Source: Rhynchonema sp. JSB1_4
Lineage: Eukaryota; Nematoda; Chromadorea; Monhysterida; Xyalidae
Reading direction: 5' to 3'
Assembly (NCBI GenBank): GCA_030248065.1
Contig: JASAMV010005787.1
Span: forward strand, 18,551 to 82,550
Length of the DNA stretch: 64,000 nucleotides
The position numbers were made by a program, and so were the translations under genes. Each line of letters starts with the position of its first letter. Positions within the stretch are counted from its first letter, which is position 1. Positions 12,701-23,500 of the stretch are shown piece by piece. The notes beneath the pieces are model-generated. The model saw only the letters and a list, made by a program, of their open reading frames with translations. It searched no databases and had not been told where the DNA came from.

Positions 12701-15700
12701 ACCTACAACTGAATCACCCTGGTTGGCCTGAGTGGGCTCTAAACCAGTCATCTAAACCATTGTAGCGTGGGTGGCTGCACTGATGACGTTGAGCGCTGCG
12801 GTTAGACTTTGACTGTGTGATGCAGAACAGAGTCGTTGATTGTCACACTGCGTTGGTATGTGTGGCTGGCCGCCTGTCCCAAAATGGCGACAGTACATTG
12901 CAATGCCTGATACGAGCAACAAGCGAGAAATGTCACTCATTCACACCGAGTTATCATATAGCAAGGAAGGTTGAGCACAACTTCAGGTCCTGGTTTTTAT
13001 TACAAAGTATTGCTGACAAAAGTGGTGTTTGGAAGCCCAGCTCATAAAGTCAGTCAGTCCCCTCCCCCGCGCGGAGCGGGCGCTGGTGTTCGAAGATGAG
13101 GTGGTGTTTCATGTTTGATTGTGAATGTGTCCCTCAATTTTTTCACAGCCTTTCATTGGTGCTCTCAGTGCAGCATCAGGAAAGGCATCAGGCCAGGCTG
13201 TCAAAAAATTACGCGCCGAAACTACCTTCTATTTTTTAATTATTCACTCTTTCTCAGCGCTTGTCGCCGGAGAGAACATTCGCGACAGTCCCGGAAACAC
13301 TGCGCAACAAACGACAACCGATAGACAGTATCGCTATGTTCTTTGTTGTGGCTTGTTCTGGGTGACATTTTGTTCTTTGCATCTGAACGAGACGAAGTAT
13401 AAAGTGGCCTTTGCGCTCTTGCGGTTGCTTCATTGTTCACACGTTCTTCAGCACCGATGTGCCCCGACCCACGAGAGGAGCCTGCGTGCATATGCCGCTG
13501 CATGGAGAGACAGTGTGTGAACGGTGTCATCCCGCGCACTTGCATTCCTGGACTGCCTCGTTGCCCGCCGTCTCGCAAAATCTGCGTGTGCAAGCAGGGT
13601 TTGGTTCGCGACGCCAAAACAAAACTTTGCATTCCGAGTCGAAGATGTACCAATCGACCGGTCATACTCATACGTGAGTATAGCTCTCAAATGTGGTGGT
13701 TGCATTGAGTTCGTCAAATTTTTCGTATGTCATGCTCGTTTGACCACTGTGACTAGTGGAGCAACCAGATTACAAAAGTGACTGTTGGATCATCAATCCT
13801 CACGTTCTTTTCTGCTGGTGGTCAACCGCCCGTTGTCCCGATGATTCGAAATGGTGTCTTACGTTTTCAGAGATCGCTTTTTCGAATTCCGAATAAATCG
13901 TCAGGGGCACTGTCACGCCCCGGCGGTACAGATTGTGGACCTCCTTGAGTGGAAGCATAATTTTAAAATTTTTACTACCATGGGTACACGCAGTGTCAGG
14001 GTCCCACGTGCCGCATTCGATAAACAAAGTGCACTGGGTGCTGTCTGGTGGACGTGCTTTGCACAAAAGATGATAGATCAATAACGATACGATTTGGTCC
14101 TGTGGGCACGCATTGCGTTAGATCTGTGGATGCAGTTTCGGCCCATAATGCCGGACTGCAATGGCCCACTGCACTTTGCTATTAAAAGAGATCTGTGGTG
14201 ACCGCTTATGTTTCACTCAACCTACAAAGTTGAGCTGGAGCAGTTTCGGTTTATGGCGGTAACCACTGGCGCTTTGTCATTGACAAGGCCCAGGGCGCCA
14301 TTGCAGTCTGGCATTATGGGCCGAAACTGCATCCACAGATCTAGCGCAACGCGTGCCTACAAGGTTAAATCGTATCGCTATTGAGCATTCGATAAACCCT
14401 GAAAAGGGAAAGGCGTCCAATTTCTATGGAACTTTTGCTGTCCAATATGCCGGTTCGCAAATGCCACAGGGTTTTTTCAGCCGGTGAAGATCAACGCCAG
14501 TTGCTACCTCGATGCGCCGACGACCGCAAAGTGTTCGGCTGCAAGTGTGAACAAAAATACTGCATTCGCGGCAAATTGCGACCCAGGTGTCCCAGGCGCA
14601 GCTGCCATCCGTTGACGAAGCGATGCATCTGCAAGCCGCAATACTTCACTCACATTCCAACTGGTAAATGCGTCAGCACGGACATCTGTCGGTTGAGACC
14701 GCCAGCGCCATGTTAGTTTGTCTAATGTTAGTTATTTCGAAGAAATGGAACGCGTTTGTAAGTGCCAGAAGTGTTCCAGTGTGCTAGATCGCGCAATTGT
14801 TTACAATTTGCGAACAATTTACACTTGTTTGAACAATTTGCCTTGTGCGGAGTGTTCAACAAAATTAGAAACGGTGTTTTGAAAACGCATTATTCTGCCG
14901 AGAACTTATACTTACGATTATATAATGTTGAGAACTAAGGAACCCAGAAGCCTTTCGCTCGCAAATAATGTAGATCAAAGACAGTCGCAACCCAATTGAT
15001 TTATACACATTTCAAGCATGTGGCGACAAACGAGAGCAGCGTTCTTGCACGTACCGCTGTTTGGAGAGAATGTGCTGGAAGGGTATCCCCATCGGACCCA
15101 GGTGCTTACCCTTTCTGCCACCTCACTGTCCGCCGGATCCGGAAATTTGCGTTTGCAAGAAGGGTCTCATTCGTAACGTCCACAACAAGGCGTGCATTCC
15201 AATTGGAGCTTGTGTTAAGCCAAAGCCTCCTACTCCCGTTCTCCGTGACGCATTGCCTCTCGGTGCACTTGATCATGTTCTTTATCGTGCTGCCGGTAAG
15301 TGCTGCGCCCTATATGTTCTATGTCGTCTTGCATTTCTACGGGTGCACTTCACCTGCACCTGAAGTACTGTATGCATAAAATTCACACCGGTCTGAAAAC
15401 GTGTTAGCTCCCCACAGTTCAGAACCAATACATAACATGTCAATTAATGCGAAGCTTGGTCGCCACGGTTCCTTGTGTTCCGTTCAGGTGTTCAACGGCG
15501 GAGACACAGACGACCTCCACTATCCTGCTACCCTCGTCAACGATTCGGTTGTCCGTGTGACGAAAAGATGTGCGGCACAGATGGCATTCGTTCCCTTCGA
15601 TGCCAAAACGAATTCGCTCGCCCTTACAAACATCCGAAGTGCGGTCGGTCGGACAAACGATGTGTCTGCAAACCGGGGTACTTCCGCGATTACAGATCCG

Positions 15701-16135
15701 GCGCCTGTATCAGCGTGGAAAAATGCCCCGCATACATGCTCTCGAGTGCGTGCGCCCTTTATTTAGATACCAACTTTTGACATTTTAAAATTAAAATGTG
15801 TTTGGTGCTGCATGGTCATTCATGATCCAATAATGAGAGGAGATCCCCTCAATAGAAGCCGGGGCTTTTACTAGAGGACATGTGGCAGTCATGCGCCCGC
15901 CAACTCATATGACATTCCAGCTCAGTGTGACCCAACGACCGAGGAGTTGCGATGCATTCGGCGATGCCACGAACCGAAGTGCTCGCTTGTCACCTGCCTG
16001 GTGAGCCTTCCAGCCTGTCCCCCCTTTGAAGGGATTTGCTCGTGCAAACATGGACTGTATCGCGACGATGTCAGTGGTCAATGTCTGAGTTATCGCGACT
16101 GCCCTGCCGGCAAAAACTGGCCTCGGCTGAATTAG
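6764..16135 (+). CDS. multi-domain TIL protein, gene II, 12 intact domains
   Basis: The intact TIL exons are 6764-6997, 9266-9490, 9592-9810, 10368-10586, 11070-11273, 11455-11667, 11893-12099, 13452-13673, 14481-14711, 15017-15295, 15488-15745 and 15921-16135. The last ends in a stop (WPRLN). Each internal exon is phase 1-1 and a multiple of three. All keep ten cysteines except 11893-12099, which has eight. The final run, with exons resembling those at 903, 1492, 4564 and 4961, parallels gene I, so the genes are tandem paralogues. Two further exons, near 7120 and 7412, are decayed. The start is unresolved; a hydrophobic exon at 6518-6570 is a candidate. The product is probably secreted and many-headed, and inhibitory activity is a family inference only. 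A poly(A) signal lies at 16342. Confidence 0.85.
7120..7330 (+). pseudogene. decayed TIL exon in gene II
   Basis: The sequence aligns with the intact exon at 9266-9490. It reads CHKYELFVCSTPNC, then after a frameshift CHNGVAV, then an in-frame TAG, and further on YARDPNTKK where the partner has YLRDWQTKK. A stop and a frameshift rule out function as a TIL exon. It is presumably spliced around. Confidence 0.65.
7412..7610 (+). pseudogene. broken TIL exon in gene II
   Basis: The frame reads CPTCGASCHNGEPHYLRC and CICSSEYP, then a frameshift near 7535-7550. The last part, NKCISEKQCKAKRPAPPER, is in another frame and ends at an intact donor (GTAGGT). The first cysteine and a clear acceptor are also missing. 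It resembles the exon at 9592-9810. A sequencing error could explain the frameshift but not the missing 5' part. Confidence 0.65.
8085..8903. mobile_element. MITE family A, copy 2, interrupted
   Basis: The left part (about 8085-8352) and right end (8891-8903, ATTGTGCGACCAA) together form one family A element. It is split by a foldback element at 8353-8890. It sits in the intron before the TIL exon at 9266. Confidence 0.8.
8353..8890. mobile_element. foldback element family B, copy 1 (long arms)
   Basis: The arms of about 130 bp are inverted copies: GGTGGAATTCACAAAAC at the left and GTTTTGTGAATTCC at the right, with CTCGTGCAGCAGACGC paired inside. It is flanked by ATT on both sides, a possible 3-bp target duplication. 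The terminal AAGTCAAGCTCACCGTCAA also occurs in the element at 53043-53497. There is no open reading frame of note in the loop. Confidence 0.8.
12100..13451. other. long intron of TIL gene II
   Basis: This is 1.35 kb between two TIL exons. I saw no conserved exon, tRNA or element boundary. Short self-complementary words occur near 12440-12490 (AAGATTCCAGTGGAATCTT, a perfect palindrome). Confidence 0.4.
14026..14384. mobile_element. foldback element family D, copy 1, with 13-bp flanking repeats
   Basis: The arms GATCTGTGGATGCAGTTTCG and CGAAACTGCATCCACAGATC are inverted, and the outer parts also pair (ACGATACGATTT and AAATCGTATCG). The element is bounded by direct copies of GCATTCGATAAAC at 14013-14025 and 14385-14397. 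A shorter relative lies at 39724-39902. It is in the intron before the TIL exon at 14481. Confidence 0.75.
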
Positions 16136-16818
16136 AAAAGGATGTGCTCTAAATGTGAGATTGTTACAGTAATAATAACTAGGAACTGGCTGTTGTGGTA
16201 TGAAGGCCCGTGCATTGTGATTATGATATGCTGTGTGTGTACATAAATACGTATGTGATGTGGCTCGTTTGAACAAAGGCAACATTTTTGCTTGGATCCC
16301 TTTGAAATCAGAAGCATTAACGGTGAGTAAAGCAAACACACAATAAAAACGAACAAACTTCATCAAGCGCAATTTATGGAAATCCATTCCATTTCGCCAA
16401 CTAAAATTCTGTTTTGCCTTTTACAGCCTGGTTTTAAATTTCATAATTTTTGACAGCGCAGGGGCATAGATATGAACAACATTAACGCGGATTATACGTG
16501 ACGTAAACATGCGCTGATTGCATAGTGCATTAACAGACCGGGTTGTCAACGATCACCAACGATACGAACTATTGCATTCTCTGGTTCCACATTTGAACCA
16601 ATTAGTGCACTGGTTATTTGATAATGCGAAATAACCGCTGGACAACGAACATCATTGCGCGAAGGACCATAAAACTGTTTTCCGGTTTCAACAAAGTCAG
16701 GCGACATTACGCACGAGCGCGCGAACTAGCGTACAACCGCAAGTCTGTTCATATGATTCGCACATGCAAGCATGAACTCATGCGAGGTGGACTACAAAAT
16801 CATTGAAAATTTGTAACC
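16136..16818. other. spacer between TIL gene II and the GT92 gene
   Basis: A possible poly(A) signal AATAAA for gene II lies at 16342-16347. Nothing else was recognised. Confidence 0.5.
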
Positions 16819-18453
16819 ATGCAGCTCACATTCGCACAGCTGAAACGAACTGGACCGAGATGGCCCACGCTGTTTGTCTTTGTCGGCATTCTCATGAGCT
16901 TGGCATTGATCAGGAGCATGTTACAAATCTCAAAATCGGCGCGCCACGTTCACACAACAAAGTTCGCAAGTCAAGTTACGCTTAACAAACCAACAAACTA
17001 CCTGCCCAGTTATCAGTGTCAGTCATATGGTCCGTATACCCTCTCAAGAGGACCAGCCTATTTTGACCGTCGATTAGAACATCCGGCGGTGAAGCTTCTC
17101 ATATTCGGTCCGAGGATCGCCAAACTGAAAGCACAGATTTTGATATTCACCAGAACGTCAAGCGGTGACCAACAGCAAGTTCAGCTCTCTTGTGAAGACC
17201 GTCTGTTCGATCCTGAAACGTCCGCCAGGGTGAACAACGATGCAAATTCTCCGCGCTGGTGGCGATACTTGGAATGTGGAGGACAAGAAGAGCCGATCGA
17301 GCATCTGATCAATCAGACAACTCACATTCAATTGATTTTCAACGAATTGGTTCAAAGTCGACAAATTATAGCCACCAATGGACAAACGTCAAGAGCCTGC
17401 GTTCTGCCGTTGGCAGCGGTTGAATCTATTCAAAGTGCCAATAGTTCAGTGGAACAACAGCTGAGGGTGGACGTTTGTGTGAAGATTATGTACGGAAACT
17501 ATTCAGATTGGATACAAGTCATTCAGTTCATGGAATGGTGGCTGTACGCAGGTAGGAACGGGTTATAATTATCTCAAAACATTGTCCTGTAAGCAATTCC
17601 GTTCAGGTGCCACGCACGTGTGGGCTTATCGTGACTCAGCGTCCGCTGACGTCGACGATATTTTATTGTACTATCAGAACGTTCGCGGTGTGCTGACGGT
17701 GCTGCCAAGCAGTTGGGATGACAATCCACAAGGCACAAAGTACGCCGTGCAGATGTTGCAGGTATACACTATAAAACTGGGCCCAAAAGACGAAATCAAC
17801 ATAGTTCTTCATTGGCTTCATTCCAGATCCAAGATTGTAATCTGCGTCTTTCGGGTCACGCCGACTTCGTAGCGCATGTCGACTGGGACGAGTACATGCT
17901 GCATCAAGATGCCCAGCTGAACACGCCGGGGTACCTGGTGAAACATCTAAAGAATGCGCGACAATACAGTACAAAGACCGGTGGCTGGGTGTGGGAACGA
18001 GTTTATTCGGTTGACTTCCCCAGTTTTCACGATTATCTAGAGAAACAAGCCGTTTACCGACCAGAAGACATCTTGGCTGCGTCCAGCCTTCGCAGCTGCA
18101 GCATATCAATCATCCAAAACTATCTGGCTTCTTTGCCACATAGAAAGCTGACGGCTTCTGATAAAATGGGTGGCAATTTGGCGAAACTTTTGGTACGACC
18201 TGAGCACGTGCTACATCAACGAGTCCATGCCGTGATCGATTATTTGAATGGACGAAATACAAAGCAAGAGCCATCCGACAAATTGCTGACACTGCACATG
18301 CGAAGAAAGCGGATAACGAAGAAGAATTATCCCTCACCATTCGCTCAACAGATGGATAATCCTTTGAATATGACGCATTTGGATGAGAAGCTGATTGAAA
18401 CAGTCTGTGCGGTTAAACATTTATTAGTTCGTGTTCGTCACATAAAATGTTGA
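16819..18453 (+). CDS. glycosyltransferase family 92 (DUF23) protein
   Basis: Three exons, 16819-17551, 17607-17761 and 17827-18453, join with matched phases (1, then 0) to 504 codons plus stop. A short cytoplasmic head and one hydrophobic segment at about residues 17-33 (LFVFVGILMSLALI) indicate a type II Golgi-type membrane enzyme. The GT92 core shows CVKIMYGNYSDW followed by QFMEWWLYAG near residues 215-245, and HADFVAHVDWDEYM after the second intron, where DWDE is the expected metal/donor-binding acidic motif. Family members transfer hexoses such as galactose to glycans; the acceptor here cannot be told. GT92 is strongly expanded in nematodes. It converges with the astacin gene, with 359 bp between their stops. 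The C-terminal sequence ends in a basic stretch, and the length is typical for the family. Confidence 0.88.
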
Positions 18454-18812
18454 ATTATACGAAGCAACGAAAAGCATTATCATTTATATGAAACATGGAT
18501 TTCACTGGAATTCGTCCAAAATCATGAGCTTCGCTCATCCAAACCAAACTCAATCGGTCACAAATATGACCAGCAAGCTTATTCTGGTTTGAGATTCTGC
18601 CTAATTACCTTCTACCTGCGATTACCCACATTCAAATATTCGACACGTTCCACACGACTTCTTACATCCGCTCGCGACAGCACGAAGACTACTGCAATAG
18701 CTCACAAAGTGCGCACAATTACTGTATTCGTCACTGCACGCTGAAAAACATTAATATTTACATAATTAGACAGTTGTCGGATAATGTGTGGTTGAGTCGG
18801 TGACTAATGCCA
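18454..18812. other. convergent 3' spacer
   Basis: This is the spacer between the GT92 stop and the astacin stop. No feature was recognised. Confidence 0.4.
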
Positions 18813-21800
18813 CTAACTCTGATTGCATTTGTAGAGCCGGTTGATTTTGATAATGTCCTTGGCGCTCATTTCGTTCGCATATTTGATCTCAACCCCGCGC
18901 TGTTTGACCCGGATTGTGTCAAGACCATTCTTACTAAATGCCCACAGCGGATAGTGCATAACCGAATCTGACCACACAAATATGGTTCTCAGTTCAAATA
19001 TGGTTTGCTATGTTAGGTTCACTAGACCAACGGTAGTCATATTCTGTTCCAAGCACGGTTGTGTCGTTTCGCTTCGTAAACCACGCTGAAACAGGCAGCA
19101 GGATTGTCTTTAAAGCTTTTGAGATCAAAAAAGTGCTTCAGTGTGGCTTTGAACTGTTAGTGCCAGCCCCAAAGGATAATTCTAATCTGCCAGAGACAAA
19201 ATTAGAAATTTTTCCACTTTCCCGTGCACACGCACGTTTCGCATCGTCCATGACATTCTCCCAGACGATCTCAATGTAGCGATCACGATCGGGTCGTGTT
19301 TGTTCGTGCCAGAATCCGAGCGCGTGCAGCAGCTCATGCACAATACTGCCGTGAGTCATGCAACCGGCGCCCAGATTCATCGGTTGACGACCGCGACCTG
19401 TGCGTCGGGATCAATATATGCCATGGATTCGAAGTTCGGGAATGGATTTGGTTTTTATCATCACTAGAGCATCGAGCGGAATATTGCTTGTCGGGATTCA
19501 TAATCTCTGTCCAGATTATATTACACCTTTGAGCATTCGTTGACGATGTTCCGTATTCGTACCCTGGTATCGAGGTTATCGGGCCACAGAAACATGATGA
19601 GTTGCACCATTCCGGTATTTATGTCAATTTAGAGTCACATAGGTCCTAATTTCCCATGTCACACAACAAAAGCGACGGAATTCTACTTTTATCATGCCCA
19701 TAAAAGCGACAAGAATACCGATGAGAATTCAAATCGGAATAGGAATTTCGGGATTTTTATCGGGATTGAAATTCTCCGGATCCGGATCAAGATCGAGCTC
19801 TCATGATCACAAAATGCGAGCCAACGTACGTACACATTGAGGGCCATTCAAATTCGAACGCAACGATCATGGCCACTACGATCAGGAACAGGACAAACAA
19901 CTGGGGGTTTCTCGTACACATGCCACCACCAAAAACACAGGTAAACTGTGTCCGAAACAACGCATTGGAGGACTCCGCAGCCTGGTTGGTTGCCAGTGAG
20001 ACACAAGCACAGGAGCATTACGCACCCCAGGGTTGGGCAAAAAAAAATTTTTTTTTTAAAAAAAATTTTTTTTAAAAAGGTTTTTGAAAAAATTTAAAAA
20101 AAAAAAATTTTTTTTTAATTTTTCGGGGGAACAAAATGTTCTAAAACGTCCAAAAATGGCCTTTTTGGGGGTTATTTTTTGCCATTTTCCTCAAGGGTCG
20201 AAAAATTTTCTTCACAAAATCACCTTTGGGGCATGTATTTGGTTCCTAACATACCCCAAATGATGTTATTATACCTTCCCGTGATACATGGGACACAGTA
20301 TGCATGTACCTACATGGTACTTCGATGTCATGACCCATCAGGTCGGTCATATACGACCGATTCAGCTACCCGACAAGTATTTCTGCAGCTTATATTCTCA
20401 ATTCTGTGTGGTTTATAAGTGAATCTTGCTTATTCGGCCACAAACTGTTGTGTCCGATACCACAGAGCAGCAATCATCGGTCCATATCAAGCACAGACTG
20501 TTGGATCGCACCTAAATGACGTAAACACCCTTGATAAGTGATGCAAACCAAGTCACAAAAGTGACTTGTCAATTAAAGTTGCATTTTTTTGCGATTTTGC
20601 GCGTTTTTTAGGCAAATTTGGTAAAAATTTCCCCGTATCTCAGACTTTTAAAAAAAAATTTTTTTTTTAAAAACTTGTTTAAAAAAATTTTTTTCCAACC
20701 CTGACGCACCCCATCTGCCCGCATATGCAGAGCATCCTCTGTCTTGCTTGTTGTTGATGTGAACGTAGTCACGGTGTGCTGGGTCGTTGGGGTCGTGCGG
20801 CACAAACGTGATGCATGTCCTGTTCATGATGGCCTCCATTGCGCGTGCGATCATTGCTCGGCTAAAATTGGATGCAGTTTTACCACATCCTTGTCGCATT
20901 GAAAGACTGCCATCAACATTTTCGGCAGCGCTTTTCGTCCTCGTGGTTCCGCAAATATTTTTGGAACGGAGCTTCCGAACTTACTGTATATTGCAACCAG
21001 AAAAAAGTGCGCTATAAACCTTGTAAGTACTGACCGTCGACTTCAACGCAAACAAAGCTTGACCAACTTTCCCAACACGGCAACTGACATACACAGCCAG
21101 GTGAAGTGCACTAAGTTTCACAATAAAGCTTGATCGTTTTGCTAACCCGTCGTCTGTAAACTGACTCGTCAGTGTGTAGGGCACAACACCTTTACGCCAA
21201 TGACGGGTCTCTTCAACAATAGCATTTTGGATAGGTTGATCGGGATCGACGATTATGTCGCCTGGGAACACGATTATTGAATTATTGTGCTGCTATTGTT
21301 GAATCTTCATCTCAGTGGGAAAATAATTTCGTTCAGCGTACAACTTGACCAGTTGTGAAATATCCATTAATGGGTACAATGCTGTCGCGCTGTTACAATC
21401 TCGGTCTTGAAAGAAAATGGCAGGCATTTCGCAAAAAAAGCACCTTCAAACAGATTCGGATCAAACATGCCGACACCACCGTCATTGGCAGCAATTTGTT
21501 GATTCACTACCGTCAGTTGTCGACCACGCTCAAAATCGATCTTTTCGAGGGACACCTGGCTATCGGAGAATGGAGAGATCAACGAATTGAAGAGGCCATT
21601 TTTATGGTCAACTGTTCAGTCGTCAATCCAAATCGTCAACTCTATAAGTCAACCCAAGCAGCCGATGTTGAGCGCGAGAGATAGGTGGTATATGTATACT
21701 CTGGCAATTCTTTTGGGAGAAACCTTTCAACCGCGTTGCCTGATCCGTAAAGCGCGTTATGCGTGCACTGGGTACAGAAGTCACGTGACCGCTATAGCCA

Positions 21801-22115
21801 GTGCACGCATCATGTGCTTTACGGATCAGGCAACGCGGTTGAAAAGTTTCTCTCAAAAGAATTGTCAGAGTATACTATATTTCATGACTGAGTTGACGAG
21901 TATAGTCGACGATGTGCGCTGACGACACGAATATTAGCCCATTAACGCTGCATTTTGAAAAAATAGAAAATTGCACGGAGGGAAACAAGTTCGTGCAATA
22001 AAATAGTTTGGATAAGTTTGGGTAATTTCGGACGCAAACACAGTTCGGTTCGGACCTCCTCGCTGTAAGCTTGTTCGACCAGATTAACGACGAACAGAAT
22101 TGCGACCAATTTCAT
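18813..22115 (-). CDS. astacin-family zinc metalloprotease (M12A)
   Basis: The exons in transcript order are 22056-22115, 21444-21555, 21147-21261, 20710-20861, 19236-19397, 19032-19085 and 18813-18967, totalling 269 codons plus stop with every phase matched. A signal peptide (MKLVAILFVVNLVEQAYS) is followed by a short propeptide with NLFEGD, whose Asp is the aspartate-switch ligand that keeps astacins latent. The catalytic domain has TCITFVPH, the full zinc motif HELLHALGFWHEQTRPDR, and the Met-turn YDYHSVMHY. The four cysteines match the two conserved disulphides. The protein stops right after the domain (YKCNQS), with no EGF or CUB tail. It is predicted to be secreted and active. The first exon junction and the Met-turn junction, which uses a GTTGGT donor, are the least certain. 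An hAT-like element sits 6 nt inside the intron after exon 4. Confidence 0.85.
20028..20703. mobile_element. hAT-like non-autonomous element, complete
   Basis: The ends are CAGGGTTGG and CCAACCCTG, and the flanks are a perfect 8-bp duplication ACGCACCC (20020-20027 and 20704-20711). An 8-bp target duplication and CAGGG ends are hallmarks of the hAT superfamily. The interior is A/T-rich, with runs of A and T that fold back, and has no transposase. It lies in intron 4 of the astacin gene, touching the splice donor. Confidence 0.88.
21690..21880. mobile_element. palindromic MITE in astacin intron 1
   Basis: Two arms of about 85 bp pair almost perfectly: ACCTTTCAACCGCGTTGCCT at the left and AGGCAACGCGGTTGAAAAG at the right. 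TATACTCTGGCAATTCTTTT and its complement are at the ends. The loop near 21775-21795 contains CACGTGAC. There is no coding capacity. Confidence 0.8.
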
Positions 22116-23500
22116 TTTCAATTGATTTGCTTTTATTCGTCTTAACCTTTCATACGGTTTTTCAACGGCTGGTCGTACAACATTGAGGGATAAAATGATT
22201 GTTGTTGTAAAAAACCTGTCGACTTTTGTGCGCGATTGTACCAAAAATGAACGTCAAACGTATTGTTTGATGAATACGAAATGATGTTTTCATCCGGCTC
22301 AATGGCATGTTTCTAGGCGCTATTCGGACATGCGGGCATGCGTTCAAAAGCGTGCCAGGTTTATCTCACGAATTTACGTGTGCATAATTTTATTGTACGA
22401 TATCCGGTTTTTATATGGATTCAGCCCGTTAGCTTTGCTGGAATAAAGCAACACACGGAGCTACAGGCAGACTTCCAAAATTGTTTGATGTAACCGCTGT
22501 TTCTTTTTGGGGCAAATTTCAAAAGCACGTTAATGTTCAACGATTTACTGCACCAAAGCTAAACTTCGTTGTGGTGGCTGTTTTTTTTATTCCTGATTTC
22601 TCGAGTCTTCATCTCAAAATCACATTGTTGCCGACCAGTTCAGTCCGAATTTCGCGGACCGCCAATTCAGTCCGACACACTCACTGTGGCGTTTTTGCTG
22701 TAGATACCCTAAATCTCAACGCACAGAAGATACGGTCCGAGACCAGCCTTGAGACGCCTGTTACCTTCAGACTTGTTTCGAAACATTTCGAAAACAATAG
22801 AAAGAGAAATCGGAAATATTTGTGCATTGTCGATTTCTCTTTCCATTGTTTTCGAAAAGTTTCGACGCCCGTGGAACCGAGGCGTCTCGTGAGCTGGATG
22901 GTTGGTCTATGCGTATGGGCAATCCATCGGCTCATGACACTTTTTATACACACAGCGCATGCAGCAGCACACTCCATTTTCTAAACAAGATGTACACTTT
23001 GGGCGAATGTCCTACTTTGATTACCGCTTTTTAATTTATCCGGTTTTCATTAGCTGCTTGCCACAACACTTTTCTGCGCTGTTGCAAAATTTGGGGATGT
23101 TTCAACGGATAACTGCAGAGAATAGATGCATTCATTGACGGCAGTAATGTAGCATGTAGCCTGTGTGCGCGAGTGCCATGAGCTGGCGGATTGCCTATAC
23201 CCACATCCCGTGCAGCCGGCGTACTGAGGTCACGACCACGTGTGAACCTCATGCGCGGACTTGCAATATAGCGGGCATTGCGATATCCAAATGTGAACAA
23301 TGGTGAGGACGACCTGTTCGGCATTTGGAAAAAAACGATGCGCGTTCAATGGCCTACCCTCTGCGCAGTGACAATTCATTTGACGCAATGAAAGAAATGA
23401 ATGTGTCATTACACGCACTTGCATCTTCGTCGTACCGTATCAGGCAAACGAAAAAGTGACACAAACTGAAAATTAAAAACATTTGATAAACAATCTGAGA
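22116..23500. other. intergenic region with inverted repeats
   Basis: This holds a hairpin at about 22775-22865 (arms TTTCGAAAACAATAGAAAG and CTTTCCATTGTTTTCGAAA) and the second copy of MITE family C at 22911-23203. The region beyond 23210 has no recognised feature until the stop codon of the membrane-protein gene at 23501. Confidence 0.5.
22911..23203. mobile_element. MITE family C, copy 2
   Basis: The ends are TATGGGCAATCCATCGGCTC and GAGCTGGCGGATTGCCTATA. It is the inverted counterpart of 3389-3678, and the two share most of their length. Confidence 0.75.

Noticed and set aside
13240..13671. Reading frame of 143 codons on the minus strand
   Set aside because: It lies opposite a clear TIL exon (13452-13673) and has no family features.
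21587..21922. Reading frames on both strands with near-identical peptides
   Set aside because: They come from the two arms of the palindromic MITE at 21690-21880.
22481..22984. Plus-strand frame of 167 codons
   Set aside because: It crosses a hairpin and a MITE end, has no signal or domain, and has no flanking splice logic.
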